Below the pieces are notes generated by a model, which was not told where the DNA came from, did not search any database, and was given only the letters and a program-made list of their open reading frames with translations. Positions 1 through 8,568 of a DNA stretch of 64,000 nucleotides are shown here, piece after piece. The translations under genes were made by a program, and so were the position numbers. Every line of letters starts with the position of its first letter. Positions within the stretch are counted from its first letter, which is position 1. This stretch comes from Pseudomonas wayambapalatensis (GTDB lineage: Bacteria > Pseudomonadota > Gammaproteobacteria > Pseudomonadales > Pseudomonadaceae): positions 1,014,501 to 1,078,500 of the forward strand of contig CP077096.1 of the NCBI GenBank assembly GCA_014268975.2, given 5' to 3'.

Positions 1-306
1 ATGGACCTGGGCGCCGACGGCTGGCAGACCTTCCGCTACGTGATCCTGCCCAACCTCGGCTCGGCGCTGCTGGCCGGCGGCATGCTGGCGTTCGCCCTGT
101 CGTTCGACGAAATCATCGTCACCACCTTCACCGCCGGTCACGAACGCACCTTGCCGATCTGGCTGCTCAACCAGCTCGGTCGCCCGCGCGACGTACCGGT
201 GACCAATGTGGTGGCGATGCTGGTGATGCTGGTGACCATGCTGCCGATCCTGGGCGCCTACTACCTGACCAAGGGTGGCGAAGGCGTTGCCGGCAGCGGC
301 AAGTGA
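1..306 (+). CDS. ABC transporter permease, C-terminal part (polyamine type, YdcV/PotC-like)
   Basis: This is the last 101 codons of an inner-membrane permease; the gene begins before the window. The first residues ([10 protein letters not shown]...ILP) are the second half of the EAA loop that contacts the ABC ATPase, so the ATG at position 1 is internal to that motif and is not a start. Two hydrophobic segments follow ([15 protein letters not shown] and [20 protein letters not shown]). The segment [10 protein letters not shown] is typical of PotC/YdcV permeases for spermidine or putrescine. The gene directly downstream is an aminobutyraldehyde dehydrogenase, which fits putrescine uptake and breakdown. 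The exact substrate is inferred from that context. Confidence 0.85.
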   Translation: MDLGADGWQTFRYVILPNLGSALLAGGMLAFALSFDEIIVTTFTAGHERTLPIWLLNQLGRPRDVPVTNVVAMLVMLVTMLPILGAYYLTKGGEGVAGSGK

Positions 307-341
307 ACACGCGAACAAGAACCTGAGAAAAGGAGCGCTTC

Positions 342-1766
342 ATGCAAACCAAACTGCTGATCAACGGCCAATTGGTCGCCGGTGAAGGCGAGTCGCTCGC
401 CGTGCTCAACCCGGCGCTCGGCACCACCCTGGTGGAGATTGCCGAAGCCACGCCGGCCCAGGTCGACACCGCCGTGCGTGCAGCCGATGCGGCGTTCGAA
501 GGCTGGTCCCAGACCGCCCCAAAGGATCGCTCGCTGCTGTTGCTCAAGCTGGCCGATGCCATCGATGCGCACGCCGAGGAACTGGCGCGGCTGGAGTCGA
601 ACAACTGTGGCAAACCCTACCAGGCTGCGCTGAACGACGAGTTGCCGGCAGTGGCTGATGTGTTCCGCTTCTTCGCCGGCGCCAGCCGTGTGCTGCAGGG
701 CTCGGCGGCGGGTGAGTACCTGCCGGGGCATACCTCGATGATCCGCCGCGACCCGGTGGGTGTGGTGGCTTCGATCGCGCCCTGGAACTACCCGCTGATG
801 ATGGCCGCCTGGAAGCTCGGCCCGGCCCTGGCGGCGGGCAATACCGTGGTGCTCAAACCGTCCGAGCAGACGCCGCTGACGGCCCTGCGCCTGGGCGAGC
901 TGATCGCGGGTATCTTCCCGGCGGGCGTGGTCAACCTGGTGTTCGGCCGAGGCCCGAGCGTGGGTGAGCCGCTGACTACCCATCCCAAGGTGCGCATGGT
1001 CTCGCTGACAGGCTCCGTGGCCACTGGCAGCCGCATCATCGCCGGCACCGCCGACACCGTGAAGCGCATGCACATGGAGCTGGGCGGCAAGGCACCGGTG
1101 ATCATCTTCGACGATGCCGACATCGATGCCGCGGTCGAAGGTATCCGCGCGTTCGGCTTCTACAACGCCGGGCAGGATTGCACGGCAGCCTGCCGGCTGT
1201 ATGTGCAGAAGGGCGTGTACCAGGCGTTCGTCGACAAGCTCACGGCTGCGGTGGCGAGCATTCGTCTTGGCGAGCAGGACGATCCCGAGACCGAACTGGG
1301 GCCGTTGATCACCCAACAGCACCTGGAGCGCGTCAGCGGTTTCGTCGAGCGGGCGCGGCAGGTGCCGCATATCCAGGTCACCACGGGCGGCAAGCGTGCC
1401 GACCGGGCGGGGTTCTTCTTCGAGCCGACGGTATTGGCGGGCGCGCAGCAGGACGATGAAGTGGTGCGGCGCGAGATCTTCGGGCCGGTGGTGTCGGTGA
1501 CCGAGTTCACTGACGAGGCCCAGGCGCTGGAGTGGGCCAACGACTCGGACTACGGGCTGGCGTCGTCGGTGTGGACCCAGGATGTCGGCCGCGCGCACCG
1601 GTTGGCGGCGCGCTTGCAGTATGGCTGCACCTGGGTGAACACCCATTTCATGCTGGTCAGCGAGATGCCCCATGGCGGGGTGAAGCTGTCCGGGTATGGC
1701 AAGGACATGTCGATGTATGGGCTGGAGGATTACACGGCCATTCGGCATGTGATGATCAAGCACTGA
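342..1766 (+). CDS. patD: Gamma-aminobutyraldehyde dehydrogenase (aldehyde dehydrogenase superfamily)
   Basis: The 474-residue NAD-dependent aldehyde dehydrogenase is predicted to oxidise 4-aminobutanal from putrescine to GABA in the cytoplasm. Visible signatures are the cofactor-binding APWNYPL segment near residue 148, the catalytic glutamate in MELGGKAPV near 247, the nucleophilic cysteine in [11 protein letters not shown] near 280, and EIFGPVVSV towards the end. GQDC with the following segment is typical of PatD/YdcW rather than betaine aldehyde dehydrogenase. Length matches the family (about 474). The start follows AAAGGAG at a normal distance and lies 35 bp after the permease stop, so the two are probably co-transcribed. 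A betaine aldehyde dehydrogenase activity cannot be excluded from sequence alone. Confidence 0.85.
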   Translation: MQTKLLINGQLVAGEGESLAVLNPALGTTLVEIAEATPAQVDTAVRAADAAFEGWSQTAPKDRSLLLLKLADAIDAHAEELARLESNNCGKPYQAALNDELPAVADVFRFFAGASRVLQGSAAGEYLPGHTSMIRRDPVGVVASIAPWNYPLMMAAWKLGPALAAGNTVVLKPSEQTPLTALRLGELIAGIFPAGVVNLVFGRGPSVGEPLTTHPKVRMVSLTGSVATGSRIIAGTADTVKRMHMELGGKAPVIIFDDADIDAAVEGIRAFGFYNAGQDCTAACRLYVQKGVYQAFVDKLTAAVASIRLGEQDDPETELGPLITQQHLERVSGFVERARQVPHIQVTTGGKRADRAGFFFEPTVLAGAQQDDEVVRREIFGPVVSVTEFTDEAQALEWANDSDYGLASSVWTQDVGRAHRLAARLQYGCTWVNTHFMLVSEMPHGGVKLSGYGKDMSMYGLEDYTAIRHVMIKH

Positions 1767-1789
1767 TAGGCGATGGGGGCATCCCTGGG

Positions 1790-1825
1790 AGCCAGCCCAA
1801 TCCCTGTGGGGGCGGGCTGGCTTTT
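1790..1825 (+). terminator. Rho-independent terminator after patD
   Basis: The arms AGCCAGCCC (1790-1798) and GGGCTGGCT (1814-1822) are exact complements and are followed by TTT. The hairpin lies about 25 bp past the patD stop and before the converging gene at 1899. Confidence 0.65.
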
Positions 1826-1898
1826 AGAGTTTGAACAACACCGTTGTCCCCATACGGTACTGAGCGGCAGCAGGGGAGAACCCGCATACCGCCTTGAA

Positions 1899-2360
1899 TC
1901 AGTTGCTCGGCCGCTGCTTGGTCGCATCCAGCTCGGCTTTCTTGCCTGTCGTCACTTCAGTGATCTTTGCCGACTTCTCGATCGCCAGGTCGAAGGTTTC
2001 CTGCATCTTGGCGATGGCGTCGGTCGGGGTGCCGGCCAGGCCGCCCTTGGCCGCCCAGTCGAAGTTCCACACCCCGGACAGGTTGTCGGCGCCGGGGACG
2101 TCATGGGTTTCGATGGCGGTGAACACATCCGGGTGGCGCTGCATGTATTTCGCCGCATCCGACACATTGGCCGGTACATTGCCGGACTTGTTGTCGGCCA
2201 GCTTGTCGAGTTCGTCCTTGGTGATGGCCGACTTGCCGGTCTGGCGCATGTAGTCGGCGATCACCTGGCTCGACTTGGCGGTGTCCAGGCGGTTGTCGAA
2301 GGCCGAGCTCGAGGCTTTTGGCGTGTTGGACCCGCCACCAGCGGGGGTGATGGTAGACAT
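1899..2360 (-). CDS. Orphan HrpK/NolX-like domain protein (hypothetical)
   Basis: This 153-residue soluble protein has no signal peptide and a Ser/Thr/Gly/Asn-rich N-terminus (MSTITPAGGGSNTPKASSS). The centre, AAKYMQRHPDVFTAIETHDVPG followed by GVWNFDWAAKGGL, resembles the repeated module of the type III translocator family HrpK/HrpF/NolX as I recall it. No type III secretion gene is present in the window, so this is a stand-alone version. The start has GGGAGCAGAG upstream. It lies downstream of, and on the same strand as, the AraC-family gene at 2494-3438, separated by 133 bp. The family assignment rests on pattern memory; secretion is only an inference. Confidence 0.6.
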   Translation of the reverse strand: MSTITPAGGGSNTPKASSSAFDNRLDTAKSSQVIADYMRQTGKSAITKDELDKLADNKSGNVPANVSDAAKYMQRHPDVFTAIETHDVPGADNLSGVWNFDWAAKGGLAGTPTDAIAKMQETFDLAIEKSAKITEVTTGKKAELDATKQRPSN

Positions 2361-2493
2361 TGGCTCTGCTCCCGAAACGGAAAGGAAGGGGTCGTCTTGA
2401 TGACGGCTCCGGACGGTAGCATGGGCAATTGGCTAGTACTGTGAGGCTTCACAACGATTCACAACAGCTCACAGCTTTCACAGCGCAGGGCAA

Positions 2494-3438
2494 TCACTCC
2501 ATACCTGGCGGATGCCCGTGGTAGGCCTTGTAGGCGTTGCTGAAATTGGCCGGGTTGGCGTAGCCCAGGCGGTAGGCGATCTGCGCGACCTGCCATTTGC
2601 GTTGCAGCAGCAGCGTGCGGGCCAGCTCCATGCGCTGCTGGCGCAGGTACTGCAGCATCGACTGGCCGAACACCTTGGCGAAGGCGCGGCGCAGGGTGGT
2701 TTCGCCCACCCCGAGTTGCCGGGCCAGGGCCAGGCTGCCGGGCGGATCGACCAGGTCCAGGTCGAGCAGGCGCCGTGCTTCGTGGGCCAGGTCCCGTTGA
2801 CCCCGTACCGTCGGCGTAGGTGCCTGTGGGCTGCCACCGAGGTGCACGGCCAGTTCCACCAGCAACCCCAGGCTCAGGCTCTCCTGGTGCAGTCGCTTGA
2901 GCGTGCCGTGGTAGGGCGAGTGATAGAGCTGCAGCAGCAGGCGACCCAGCGCCGGGCAGCGCTCGAAATCGGTAAAGCGCATGCCGTCGGCGAGCAGCCC
3001 GAGCAGGGGTTGCAGGTGTGGGTCTTGCTCGGCCAGTTCGCGCAGGTAGTCGGCACCGACGCGCAGCCCGGCCATGCGCGCGTGGCTGTCGGCGGGTAGC
3101 TGGTCGAAGGCTTCCATGTGCTCGCTCAGGCCCAGCGCGTGAGTCTTGCCGCTGAGGTAGTGGTTGAGTCGGCCGTCGACCCGGTGCTGCCATTGGCCGC
3201 TGAGCATGTGCACCAGGCACAGGCTGTCGGGCAAAACCTTGTGGATGCGCAGCGGCTCGGGAAACTGCAGGTCGCAGTCGAAGTACTGCAGGTGTGCGCG
3301 CACGGTGTGGGCGCGATAGTGACCGATCGCACTGCCCATGACCTGGCTGGCGGCGCTGTCGAGGACGCCCGCCTGGGCCAGCGAGCCTGGGCGGTCGAAG
3401 CTGAACTGCATGTCCAGGTAAGGGGTCCAGCGTTCCAT
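2494..3438 (-). CDS. AraC/XylS-family transcriptional regulator
   Basis: The 314-residue regulator has a PchR-like N-terminal ligand domain of about 210 residues and a C-terminal double helix-turn-helix of about 100 residues. In the DNA-binding part LALARQLGVGETTLRRAFAK is the first recognition helix region, and VAQIAYRLGYANPANFSNAYKAYHGHPPG is the classic second one with the conserved GY.NPANFS..YK...G.PP pattern. The start MERWTPYL was chosen as the first methionine of the conserved-looking N-terminus. The likely target is either the neighbouring HrpK-like gene or the divergent operon starting at 3618; nothing in the sequence decides between them. The effector is unknown. Confidence 0.85.
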   Translation of the reverse strand: MERWTPYLDMQFSFDRPGSLAQAGVLDSAASQVMGSAIGHYRAHTVRAHLQYFDCDLQFPEPLRIHKVLPDSLCLVHMLSGQWQHRVDGRLNHYLSGKTHALGLSEHMEAFDQLPADSHARMAGLRVGADYLRELAEQDPHLQPLLGLLADGMRFTDFERCPALGRLLLQLYHSPYHGTLKRLHQESLSLGLLVELAVHLGGSPQAPTPTVRGQRDLAHEARRLLDLDLVDPPGSLALARQLGVGETTLRRAFAKVFGQSMLQYLRQQRMELARTLLLQRKWQVAQIAYRLGYANPANFSNAYKAYHGHPPGME

Positions 3439-3617
3439 CGGCCAAGCCTGTCCATAGGGTGTCGTGGCGGGTGGCGGAATGTTAACGCGAACACGCTTCG
3501 GGCGTCAGCCATTGTGCGCAACGGCCTGTTTGTTGTGCGCAGCGGCCAGGCCGGTTGGCAGGCTGGCCCACGCCCCTTTCAATACAAGGCCCCCCAGGAT
3601 TTCGAGGAGCAAGCAGG

Positions 3618-4064
3618 ATGTCGATTCATCGCAGATGGGCGGCCGGCATGGTCGCAGCATTGGCGCTCGTGGGCGCCATGGCTCAGGCCCAGGAGCGACC
3701 ATCGGTGGCCGACAAGGTCGTGGCCTATGCCGGCGAGCAGGGCGTGAAGGTCTGGACCCTGCGCATCGGCGATCGCAGCGCCAACGAGGCGCTGGTGCAG
3801 GTCGAGGGTGTCGATCACGACTGGAACATGCGCATCCAGAAGATGAACGTCGAGAAGACCGACAAGCTGACCCGCTACTACACCACGGTCGACGGGCAAA
3901 AGTTCGCTGCACTGGTGATCCAGGGCTCGAACAGCTGGAGCGCCAGCGAACTGTATCTGCCCGGCGAAGCCCAGGCGCTGAAGATCGGCTACTCGCAGGC
4001 CCTGTCCGAACAAGGCAACGCCCAGGCGTTCCTGACCGATTACCTCAATGCCGGTACCCAGTAA
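3618..4064 (+). CDS. Small exported protein of unknown function, first gene of a three-gene envelope operon
   Basis: The product has 148 residues when started at the ATG preceded by GAGGAGCAAGCAGG; an upstream in-frame ATG at 3555 lacks a ribosome site and would bury the signal peptide. Residues 1-24 form a cleavable signal ending AMAQAQ, so the product should be periplasmic. The mature part is polar with no cysteine and no motif I recognise. It ends 3 bp before the next membrane-protein gene, and a third gene overlaps that one, so all three are probably made and work together at the cell envelope. No function can be assigned from sequence. Confidence 0.75.
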   Translation: MSIHRRWAAGMVAALALVGAMAQAQERPSVADKVVAYAGEQGVKVWTLRIGDRSANEALVQVEGVDHDWNMRIQKMNVEKTDKLTRYYTTVDGQKFAALVIQGSNSWSASELYLPGEAQALKIGYSQALSEQGNAQAFLTDYLNAGTQ

Positions 4065-4067
4065 GCC

Positions 4068-4718
4068 ATGACCACGCCACAACATCCCGATCCATCCATT
4101 TCTCCCGACGAATACGGTCAGTCCCGCGCCGCCCAGCGCGACCGCGTGATCGCCGAACTGCGCCTGATGATCGAGCGAGTTCCGGAACAGACCGAATTCA
4201 CCAACTCCCGACGCTACAAGCTGTGGGGGCCGATCATGTTGCTGGTATCGCTGGGCATGCTGGCGATGGCCGTCAACATGGGGCGAACCGGGCTGACGGT
4301 ATGCGCCGGCTTCCTGGTCGTGTTCTCCCTGCTCGTCACCTGGCAGCACCGGGACGCGGGCAAGCAGGTGTTCATGCGTCTGACCCGTCGCCAGCTGTTT
4401 GTCGATACGCTCGATGCGCCGATCGAAATGGCCGAGGTGCAAGACATTCTGGTCAAGGACGAAGGCTTGCTGACCTTGCAGAAACTCACGCTCGACTCTA
4501 ACGCCCATCTGCCCAGGCATCACGTCGCCAGGCTGCAGGTATTCGGCAACCAGGCCATGTCGCTGAAAAAGCCCGAGCCGCATGTACGCATCCACTCTGC
4601 CGGGCTGATGACCGGTGGGCGCAAGCTGGGCTGCGACGAAATCGCCGCACTGCTGGGTGCCTACCGCGACGCCGCTTGTGCACAGCAGCAACTGGATGCC
4701 CTGCAGGCTGATGGCTGA
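4068..4718 (+). CDS. Hypothetical inner-membrane protein, second gene of the 3618-5337 operon
   Basis: The 216-residue protein has a charged N-terminal cytoplasmic stretch of about 45 residues, two adjacent membrane spans near residues 50-88 (LWGPIMLLVSLGMLAMAV and TVCAGFLVVFSLLVTW), then a soluble C-terminal domain of about 125 residues. No catalytic motif is recognised. The start lies 3 bp after the stop of the upstream exported protein, and the end overlaps the next gene by 8 bp. That tight packing implies translational coupling. It shares its two-helix-then-soluble-domain plan with the next protein, so the two may form a heteromer; this is an inference. Confidence 0.75.
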   Translation: MTTPQHPDPSISPDEYGQSRAAQRDRVIAELRLMIERVPEQTEFTNSRRYKLWGPIMLLVSLGMLAMAVNMGRTGLTVCAGFLVVFSLLVTWQHRDAGKQVFMRLTRRQLFVDTLDAPIEMAEVQDILVKDEGLLTLQKLTLDSNAHLPRHHVARLQVFGNQAMSLKKPEPHVRIHSAGLMTGGRKLGCDEIAALLGAYRDAACAQQQLDALQADG

Positions 4719-5337
4719 CACCGACCGGGAAACCTTGCTGGCCTGGCTCGGGGCTCACGCGGAGGAGTCCTGCAAGCCTTTGGCGCTGCACGAATCCTCG
4801 CGTGGCAAGGCGCTGGCCTGTGCGTTGCTGGCGTTTTCGCTGGTGTTGGTCGGCGGCTGGCTGGCCAGTTTGCCTGCGCAGTGGCAGATGCAATCCGGGC
4901 AATGGTTGCTGTGGGGGCCTGGCGTGCTGCTGCTGGTTGCCGGCGTGGCTGGGCTGGCGCTCGCCGAGGGGCTGCGCCGAAGACATGGCGAGTGTGTGCT
5001 GAGTGTGACTGACGACTGTGTGCTGTTCGCCAACTCGCACGCGCCGACGCCCTTGTACTGTTTCGATGGGTTCGAAATCGACCAGCGTCACCTGAGCATG
5101 ACGCTGGTGTTTTCGCTGGCAGCCATCAGCCGTGCGCCGCAGCTTGCGCCTGCCTGCTTCAAATCACTGGTGGCGCCGGATGCGTGGCCAGTGGCCGGTG
5201 GCTTGCGGGTGAAGTTGTGGGTGTGCACGCCGGTGGTGGACGGGCGGCGCGTCGATCTGCAGGCGCTGACCGACCGGCTGTATGTCTGCATGGAAGCAGC
5301 TCAGGCGCGGCGCACGCTGGGGCAGTTGGGTGTGTGA
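4711..5337 (+). CDS. Hypothetical inner-membrane protein, third gene of the 3618-5337 operon
   Basis: The protein has 208 residues from the ATG (MADTDRETLLAW) that overlaps the end of the upstream gene by 8 bp. A longer reading from 4615 is out-of-frame noise of the upstream gene. Topology is similar to its neighbour: a short cytoplasmic N-terminus, two membrane spans near residues 37-52 and 65-88 (ALLAFSLVLVGGWLASL and LLWGPGVLLLVAGVAGLALA), then a soluble domain with several cysteines. No family was recognised. A REP-type element follows the stop. Confidence 0.75.
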   Translation: MADTDRETLLAWLGAHAEESCKPLALHESSRGKALACALLAFSLVLVGGWLASLPAQWQMQSGQWLLWGPGVLLLVAGVAGLALAEGLRRRHGECVLSVTDDCVLFANSHAPTPLYCFDGFEIDQRHLSMTLVFSLAAISRAPQLAPACFKSLVAPDAWPVAGGLRVKLWVCTPVVDGRRVDLQALTDRLYVCMEAAQARRTLGQLGV

Positions 5338-5400
5338 TCCTGATGGGCCTTGGTGGAAGCAACTGACTTGTTCAAAATCAAAAGGCCAGCCCAATCTCCC

Positions 5401-5502
5401 TGTGGAAGCGGCGGTTCGCCGCTGCGACTTGCCCGCGAACACGGGCGTAGCCCGTGCCAGGCAGCGCGGTGTCTTTTTCGCGGGCAAGCCCGCTCCTACA
5501 CA
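5401..5502. repeat. REP-type palindromic elements
   Basis: Two inverted P. putida-type REP cores face each other: CTTGCCCGCGAACACGGGCG with its CCCGTGCC partner, and TCGCGGGCAAGCCCGCTCCT. The second core runs into the stop codon of the converging LysR gene (TAG at 5496-5498). Such elements usually sit between convergent genes, as here. Confidence 0.8.
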
Positions 5503-6401
5503 GGCTGTGTAGGCGCCTCAGCCGGCATCAAGGTCGCGATCAACGCCCGTACCGTCCCCGGCAACGCATCCAGCTCGCGTACCAGGATGCTGCGTTCACG
5601 CACCGCCCAGGGCTCGTCCAGGGCGATGGTGACCAGGTTCATGGTGTGGCTGTGGCGCACCGCCGCAGACTCGGGAATGATCCCGATCCCCACACCCGCC
5701 TCGACCATCCGGCAGATCGCCTCGAAGCTGGACATCTGGATCCGCAGCGCCAGGCTCTGGCCAATACGCTCGACGTGGTCGCGCAGGAACGTCAGCAAAG
5801 TGCTGCCGTCATGCAGGCCGATGTGCTGGTAGGCCAGGGTCTGCTCGAGCGTCACCTGGCGGCGGCCCGCCAGCTCGTGACCGGCCGGCACGATCAGCAC
5901 CAGCCGGTCGGTACTGAAGCGCATCACCTGTAGACCCGCCGCCTCCACGGGCCCGGCGATGATGCCCATGTCGCTGCTGCCATCGAGCACCCCGCGCACG
6001 ATATCGCGTGACAGTCGCTCCTGCAGGTCGACCGTCACCCCCGGCCGCTGGGCAAGAAACCCGGCCAGTACCTCGGGCAGGAACTCGGTCACCGCGGTGG
6101 TGTTGGCGAAGATGCGGATGTGCCCGGCCGAATCGGTGCCGAACTGGGTGAACTCGGCCTTGAGGTACTCCACCTGACGCATGATCAGGCGCGCATGGGT
6201 CAGCAGTTTCTGACCGGCGGGCGTCAGCTCCACGCCACGGCTGTCGCGGTACAGCAGGCGGGTATCGAGCTGCGCCTCGAGGGCCTTGATCCGCGCGCTG
6301 GCTGCGGCGGGGGAGAGAAACGCACGGCGCGCACCTTGGGTGAGGCTCGGCGATTCGCCGATGTGGATGAAGAGCCGCAAGTCAGCCAGGTCGAAGTGCA
6401 T
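5496..6401 (-). CDS. LysR-family regulator of the itaconate-type cluster
   Basis: The 301-residue regulator has an N-terminal winged helix (residues 1-60, with SLTQGARRAFLSPAAASARIKALEAQL as the helix-turn-helix) and a periplasmic-binding-protein-like effector domain. The start at 6401 follows AGGA at a normal distance; an upstream ATG at 6434 would add eleven residues before the conserved DLADLRLF. It is transcribed divergently from the ich-ict-ccl cluster, the same arrangement as the LysR gene of the P. aeruginosa itaconate locus. Regulation of the divergent operon by a CoA ester or itaconate is therefore likely but not shown. Its last codons overlap a REP element. Confidence 0.88.
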   Translation of the reverse strand: MHFDLADLRLFIHIGESPSLTQGARRAFLSPAAASARIKALEAQLDTRLLYRDSRGVELTPAGQKLLTHARLIMRQVEYLKAEFTQFGTDSAGHIRIFANTTAVTEFLPEVLAGFLAQRPGVTVDLQERLSRDIVRGVLDGSSDMGIIAGPVEAAGLQVMRFSTDRLVLIVPAGHELAGRRQVTLEQTLAYQHIGLHDGSTLLTFLRDHVERIGQSLALRIQMSSFEAICRMVEAGVGIGIIPESAAVRHSHTMNLVTIALDEPWAVRERSILVRELDALPGTVRALIATLMPAEAPTQPV

Positions 6402-6526
6402 GGGGAGTCCTGTCGTAGCAGAGGCGTTCGGCATTTATGAACGCTGGTTTACGCAAATGCAAATTCACAGAATGCCGGGCGCCTCGCATGATCGGCCCAT
6501 AACAACAAATGCAGAGGCCCATGCTC
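6402..6526. promoter_or_regulatory. Divergent promoter region between the LysR gene and ich
   Basis: The 125-bp AT-richer gap contains no gene. The segment TTTACGCAAATGCAAATTCA (about 6448-6467) is the most plausible LysR-type target, with dyad-like TTTGCA/TGCAAA halves. No exact operator can be defined by eye. Confidence 0.4.
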
Positions 6527-7364
6527 ATGACTGCTTCGACTTCGCCCACCGACTTCAGCGCCTGGATCGGCCGCACCGAAGAGGCCTGGGATGTGCTCAG
6601 CCGCAACCTGGTCAAGCGCATCGCCGCGACCTTCGGCGAGGCCGCGCCAGGCCATGGTGACGCGCTGCCGCACCTGTGGACCTGGTGCTTCTTCCAGGAG
6701 CCGCTGCCGGAGTCGCAACTGGGCACGGACGGTCACCCTGCCCGTGGCGGCTTCCTGCCACCGGCCGACAACCGCAACCGCATGTGGGCGGGGGCGGGTC
6801 GAGTTCATCGCGCCGTTGAAAGTTGGCGGTGAGGCCCACCGCCTGTCGACCATCCTGCACATCGAGGAAAAGCACGGGCGCACCGGCGCACTGCTGTTCG
6901 TCACCGTGCGCCACGATTACTCCCAGGACGGCCGCCTGTGCATCCGCGAGGAACAGGACATCGTCTACCGCGAGCCCAACCCGCCCAAGCGCGGCAGCGG
7001 CACGCCGAGCGAGGCGGGCGAGTGGAATGAAACCATCACCCCGACGCCGACGCTGCTGTTCCGCTACTCGGCCATCACCTTCAACGGCCACCGCATCCAC
7101 TACGACCACCCCTACGTCACCGAGACCGAGGGCTACCCCGGCCTGGTGGTGCATGGCCCGATGATCGCCACCCTCAACCTGCGCGCCTTCGTGCGGGCCC
7201 ACCCCGACAAGCCCGTGCGCCACTTCGCCTACCGCGGTGTGCGGCCACTGACCCTGCCTGCAGCGTTCCAGGTCAGTGGCTGCATCGAAGCACCCGGCAA
7301 GGCACGCCTGTGGGCCGGCAATGCCGACGGCACAGCCCAGAGCGCCGAAGTGATCTTCGACTGA
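6527..7364 (+). pseudogene. ich: Itaconyl-CoA hydratase (mesaconyl-C4-CoA hydratase/MaoC type), frameshifted
   Basis: The first part, in one frame, runs MTASTSPTDFSAWIG to PADNRNRMWAG. The second part, in another frame, runs RVEFIAPLKVGGEAHRL to the TGA at 7362. Both halves are clean hydratase sequence: an N-terminal FAS1-like dehydratase half, then a hot-dog half with HYDHPYVTETEGYPGLVVHGPM. The frames meet at a run of five Gs (6790-6794). Removing one G restores a continuous protein of about 278 residues. As written, the upstream frame stops at 6832. The ATG at 6527 has AGAGG nine bases upstream. The enzyme hydrates itaconyl-CoA to citramalyl-CoA between Ict and Ccl. Either the gene is broken or this is a homopolymer sequencing error. 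Confidence 0.85.
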
Positions 7365-7394
7365 CTTCCTTAAGCCTTCGCAGAGAATCCACAC

Positions 7395-8558
7395 ATGCAC
7401 AGCTACGACAGCGATGACCTCAATGCCATCCGCGAGGGCGTGCGCGCCCTGTGCGCCGAATTTCCCGCCGAATACTGGCGCAGGATCGATGAAGAAAAAG
7501 GTTTTCCGGAAGCCTTCGTCAAGGCCATGACCGATGCCGGCTGGCTGTCGGCGATGATCCCCGAGGAGTACGGTGGATCGGGCCTGGGCCTGGCCGAGGC
7601 TTCGGTGATTCTCGAGGAGGTCAACCGCTGTGGCGGCAACTCCGGCACCATCCACGGGCAGATGTACAACATGTTCACCCTGCTGCGAAACGGCAGCGAC
7701 GAGCAGAAGCGCTTCTACCTGCCCAAGCTTGCCAGTGGCGAGCTGCGCCTGCAGTCGATGGGCGTGACCGAGCCGACCACCGGCACCGACACCACCAAGA
7801 TCAAGACCACCGCCGTGCGCCAGGGCGACAAGTACGTGATCAACGGGCAGAAAGTATGGATCTCGCGCGTGCAGCATTCGGACCTGATGATCCTGCTGGC
7901 ACGCACCACGCCGCTGCCGGAGGTGAAGAAGAAATCCGAAGGCATGTCGATCTTCCTGGTCGACCTGCGTGAAGCGATCGGCAACGGCCTGACCGTGCAG
8001 CCGATCGCCAACATGGTCAACCACGAGACCAACGAGCTGTTCTTCGACAACCTGGAAATCCCGGCCAGCAGCCTGATTGGCGAGGAGGGCAAAGGGTTCC
8101 GCTACATCCTCGACGGCCTTAACGCCGAGCGCACGCTGATTGCCGCCGAATGCATCGGCGATGGCCGCTGGTTCGTCGAGAAGGCCAGCCAGTACGCCCG
8201 CGACCGCGTGGTGTTCGGCCGCCCGATCGGACAGAACCAGGGCGTGCAGTTCCCCATCGCCGAAGCCCATATCGAGATCGAGGCCGCCGACCTGATGCGC
8301 TGGCGTGCCTGCGCCGAATACGACGGCGGCGCCAACGCCGGGGCGGCGGCGAACATGGCCAAGTACCTGGCGGCCAAGGCCTCGTGGGAGGCCGCCAATG
8401 CCTGCCTGCAGACCCATGGCGGCTTTGGTTTCGCCAACGAATACGACGTCGAGCGCAAGTTCCGCGAGACCCGCCTGTACCAGGTGGCGCCGATCTCCAC
8501 CAACCTGATCCTGTCGTACGTGGCCGAGCACCTGCTCGAGCTGCCGCGCAGCTTCTGA
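7395..8558 (+). CDS. Acyl-CoA dehydrogenase in the itaconate-type cluster
   Basis: The 387-residue FAD enzyme shows all three acyl-CoA dehydrogenase domains: an N-terminal helical part, the middle beta domain with MGVTEPTTGTDTTKIKTTA and YVINGQKVWIS, and the C-terminal helical domain with THGGFGFANEYDVERKFRE near residues 336-354. It sits between ich and the MmgE/PrpD gene, the same position as the acyl-CoA dehydrogenase of the P. aeruginosa itaconate locus. Its role there is not part of the three-step pathway proper; oxidation of a related C5 or methyl-branched acyl-CoA is a guess. Confidence 0.85.
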   Translation: MHSYDSDDLNAIREGVRALCAEFPAEYWRRIDEEKGFPEAFVKAMTDAGWLSAMIPEEYGGSGLGLAEASVILEEVNRCGGNSGTIHGQMYNMFTLLRNGSDEQKRFYLPKLASGELRLQSMGVTEPTTGTDTTKIKTTAVRQGDKYVINGQKVWISRVQHSDLMILLARTTPLPEVKKKSEGMSIFLVDLREAIGNGLTVQPIANMVNHETNELFFDNLEIPASSLIGEEGKGFRYILDGLNAERTLIAAECIGDGRWFVEKASQYARDRVVFGRPIGQNQGVQFPIAEAHIEIEAADLMRWRACAEYDGGANAGAAANMAKYLAAKASWEAANACLQTHGGFGFANEYDVERKFRETRLYQVAPISTNLILSYVAEHLLELPRSF

Positions 8559-8568
8559 GGAGCCGACC

